Origin: Streptomyces sp. CT34
GTDB taxonomy: Bacteria; Actinomycetota; Actinomycetes; Streptomycetales; Streptomycetaceae
NCBI RefSeq assembly: GCF_000805335.1
Contig: NZ_KN708638.1
Location: 3,467,014 to 3,531,013, forward strand
Direction of reading: 5' to 3'
Length of the DNA stretch: 64,000 nt
In this document: positions 62,813 to 64,000 of the stretch, piece after piece
Layout of the letters: the number at the start of each line of letters is the position of its first letter
Position numbering within the stretch: position 1 is the stretch's first letter
Translations under genes and position numbers: made by a program
Notes under the pieces: model-generated
Seen by the model: only the letters and a program-made list of their open reading frames with translations
Databases searched by the model: none
What the model was told of the DNA's origin: nothing

Positions 62813-63160
62813 CTACGGCACGGGGGGCAAGGAGGGCAGAGCCGCGAGCCCGGGCCACACCTGGAATCCGAGGGCGACCTCCAGCCGCGCAAGGGTGCCG
62901 AGGTCGGGCAACACTTTCCCGTTGACGACGCGGCTGATGGTGGAGTGCGTGATCCCTGTGCTCTCCGCCAAGGTCCGTAGGCTTTGCCCGCTGGAGGCGA
63001 GCGCCCTCTCCAGATTGCGGGCCAGCGCTTGTCCATAGTGGGCACTGGCAGGGGCGTCGGCGGCGAGAGCTGCATGCGGCCAGGAACCGCCCACGACATA
63101 GTCGCGCGGCACCTTGTCGTTACTGCTCCGGGGCATGCCCGGATCATCCCACGCACCCAT
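62813..63160 (-). CDS. XRE-family HTH regulator (107-115 aa)
   Basis: HTH: ALARNLERALASSGQSLRTLAESTGITHSTISRVVNGKVLPDLGTLARLEVALGFQVWPG, the Cro/CI type with a tail ending in WPGLAALP. ATG at 63160, or 63136 (MPRSSND). It pairs with the GY-EGW-type protein downstream and resembles the XRE protein at 41825-42211. Confidence 0.85.
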   Translation of the reverse strand: MGAWDDPGMPRSSNDKVPRDYVVGGSWPHAALAADAPASAHYGQALARNLERALASSGQSLRTLAESTGITHSTISRVVNGKVLPDLGTLARLEVALGFQVWPGLAALPSLPPVP

Positions 63161-63603
63161 CGGTCACCAACCCTTCGTTCCGCATTCCAGGCGTCTCACT
63201 TGAACCGATCGGTGCATACATACACCGCAAGGCCAGCAGCGACACCTCTCGGGCGTCTTACGTGAGGCAGGTGCACTCGTACGGGGCGCTCGAGCCGCGG
63301 CGTCTACACGCCCGGCGTCAGTTCTCCGCGCCTGCGCGCCCCCTATTTTTCGCCACCCTTACCTCACTGACGCTCCGTGACTGAGGCGTTTCGACAAATG
63401 CGGTGGCCAGGTTGCGAACACGGCTCAGGAGCGCGTCACTCAAGAGTGGCACCGTAGCGGTTTATTCGAATTTCGTTCGGATTGACTGAGGTGTTTACGC
63501 TGCACTTCTGCGACCAATCCACGAATTGCCGCATTGCGCCTCGGGATCCAGTGGTTAAGATCCGTTCCAGTTTCTTGAGGCGGGTCGAGGGGAGGTCCTT
63601 TTC
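63161..63603. other. Intergenic region before the last gene
   Basis: About 440 bases. An AT-richer stretch at about 63455-63500 may hold the promoter of the gene starting at 63604. No RNA gene or clear repeat was recognised. Confidence 0.35.
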
Positions 63604-64000
63604 GTGCAGCCACATCTGGTGCGGCAGTTTCTCGTTGAGCTGAGGTCTCTCGCTTTGGACGATGCCAAGACGCTTGCCGAGACGAAGGACCGCCTCGCCA
63701 GGGCCGAAGCGACCGTGGCGGCGGTTCGCGCAGCCTGCGACTCCGCAGCCCGGCGCGCCGAGGTGTCACAGCGTGTCGCGGATGGCGCCGAGAAGTTGCT
63801 GCGAGCCAGGGCAGATGCCCGGCAGGGGCCTCATGCCGCGGAAGACGCGCAAGAACGGACGAGAACAGCACCACGGACGCTGGCGCAGGAACTACTCGCC
63901 TTCATCCGGGGCCGGCGGAGCGCCACCCGGAAGGAGATCGTCACGTACCTGTCGTCCGCGCGCCCGGACCTCAAGCTCAGTGGACTGGGCCCGGAGATTT
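63604..64000 (+). CDS. Coiled-coil plus winged-helix-like protein (partial, runs off the window)
   Basis: GTG at 63604 follows GAGGGGAGG. The 132 visible residues start VQPHLVRQFLVELRSLALDDAKTLAETKDRLARAEATVAAVRAACDSAARRA, a long heptad-like helix, then TLAQELLAFIRGRRSATRKEIVTYLSSARPDLKLSGLG, which looks like the start of a winged helix. It shares this architecture with the proteins at 40921-41526 and 21456-21860. Confidence 0.6.
   Translation, partial: MQPHLVRQFLVELRSLALDDAKTLAETKDRLARAEATVAAVRAACDSAARRAEVSQRVADGAEKLLRARADARQGPHAAEDAQERTRTAPRTLAQELLAFIRGRRSATRKEIVTYLSSARPDLKLSGLGPEI

Overview
The window is high-GC, densely coded DNA with GTG starts and ATGA/GTGA overlaps. It looks like an actinomycete, most likely a Streptomyces chromosome arm or large linear replicon (inference from codon use, the AfsR/SARP regulator, DUF6545/ImmA genes and actinobacterial insertion sequences). 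No rRNA, tRNA or CRISPR array was seen.

Layout. 1-2 kb: a partial TetR regulator, two small membrane-protein genes and a small orphan protein. 2.5-34.7 kb: a type II (aromatic) polyketide cluster in two blocks. The first block (minus strand, 10.1 to 4.6 kb) has the tetracenomycin-like order cyclase, cupin, KS-alpha, chain-length factor, ACP and aromatase/cyclase, then a ketoreductase and two ABM-type monooxygenases. A SARP activator (10.3-12.2 kb) lies upstream of it and a POT-family transporter downstream. The second block (23.3-34.7 kb) holds an AsnB-like amidotransferase with a degenerate glutaminase site, a DDN-like flavin/F420 oxidoreductase, a DUF1772 (anthrone-oxygenase-like) protein, two FAD aromatic hydroxylases, a multicopper oxidase, a hemerythrin protein and a DHA2 exporter with its MarR repressor. 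Arrays of 11-bp-spaced TCGAA-like direct repeats in front of the PKS operon and of one hydroxylase suggest that the SARP controls both blocks. The blocks are separated by an XRE/ImmA/DUF6545 group, a DUF4334 gene, an alcohol dehydrogenase, and two adjacent insertion sequences (19.1-22.8 kb), one of which appears to carry a TetR-SnoaL cassette.

35.9-47.8 kb is a decaying mobile island: a MarR gene, a pPIWI-RE-like RNase H remnant, a TniA/TniB-type transposase and ATPase pair in which the two catalytic Asp appear as Glu, a coiled-coil/winged-helix protein, an XRE regulator, a gene split by a clean IS982-type insertion, a recombinase-like protein without catalytic residues, a frameshifted transposase-like gene and an IS30 scrap.

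47.8-60.5 kb is a second, compact biosynthetic locus: class II DAHP synthase, RmlA and RmlB on the minus strand; divergently, a double left-handed-beta-helix protein, a glycosyltransferase, a chorismate-lyase-like protein, a large two-barrel alpha/alpha protein ending in prenyltransferase/squalene-cyclase-type repeats, an MFS exporter, a quinone-oxidoreductase-like enzyme, an HSL-type esterase and an ArsR regulator. It reads as a pathway that makes an aromatic acid from chorismate and glycosylates or otherwise decorates it; the product is unknown to me and it is the best candidate for an undescribed system here. 60.6-64 kb is IS debris, an XRE plus small-protein pair and the start of another coiled-coil/winged-helix gene.
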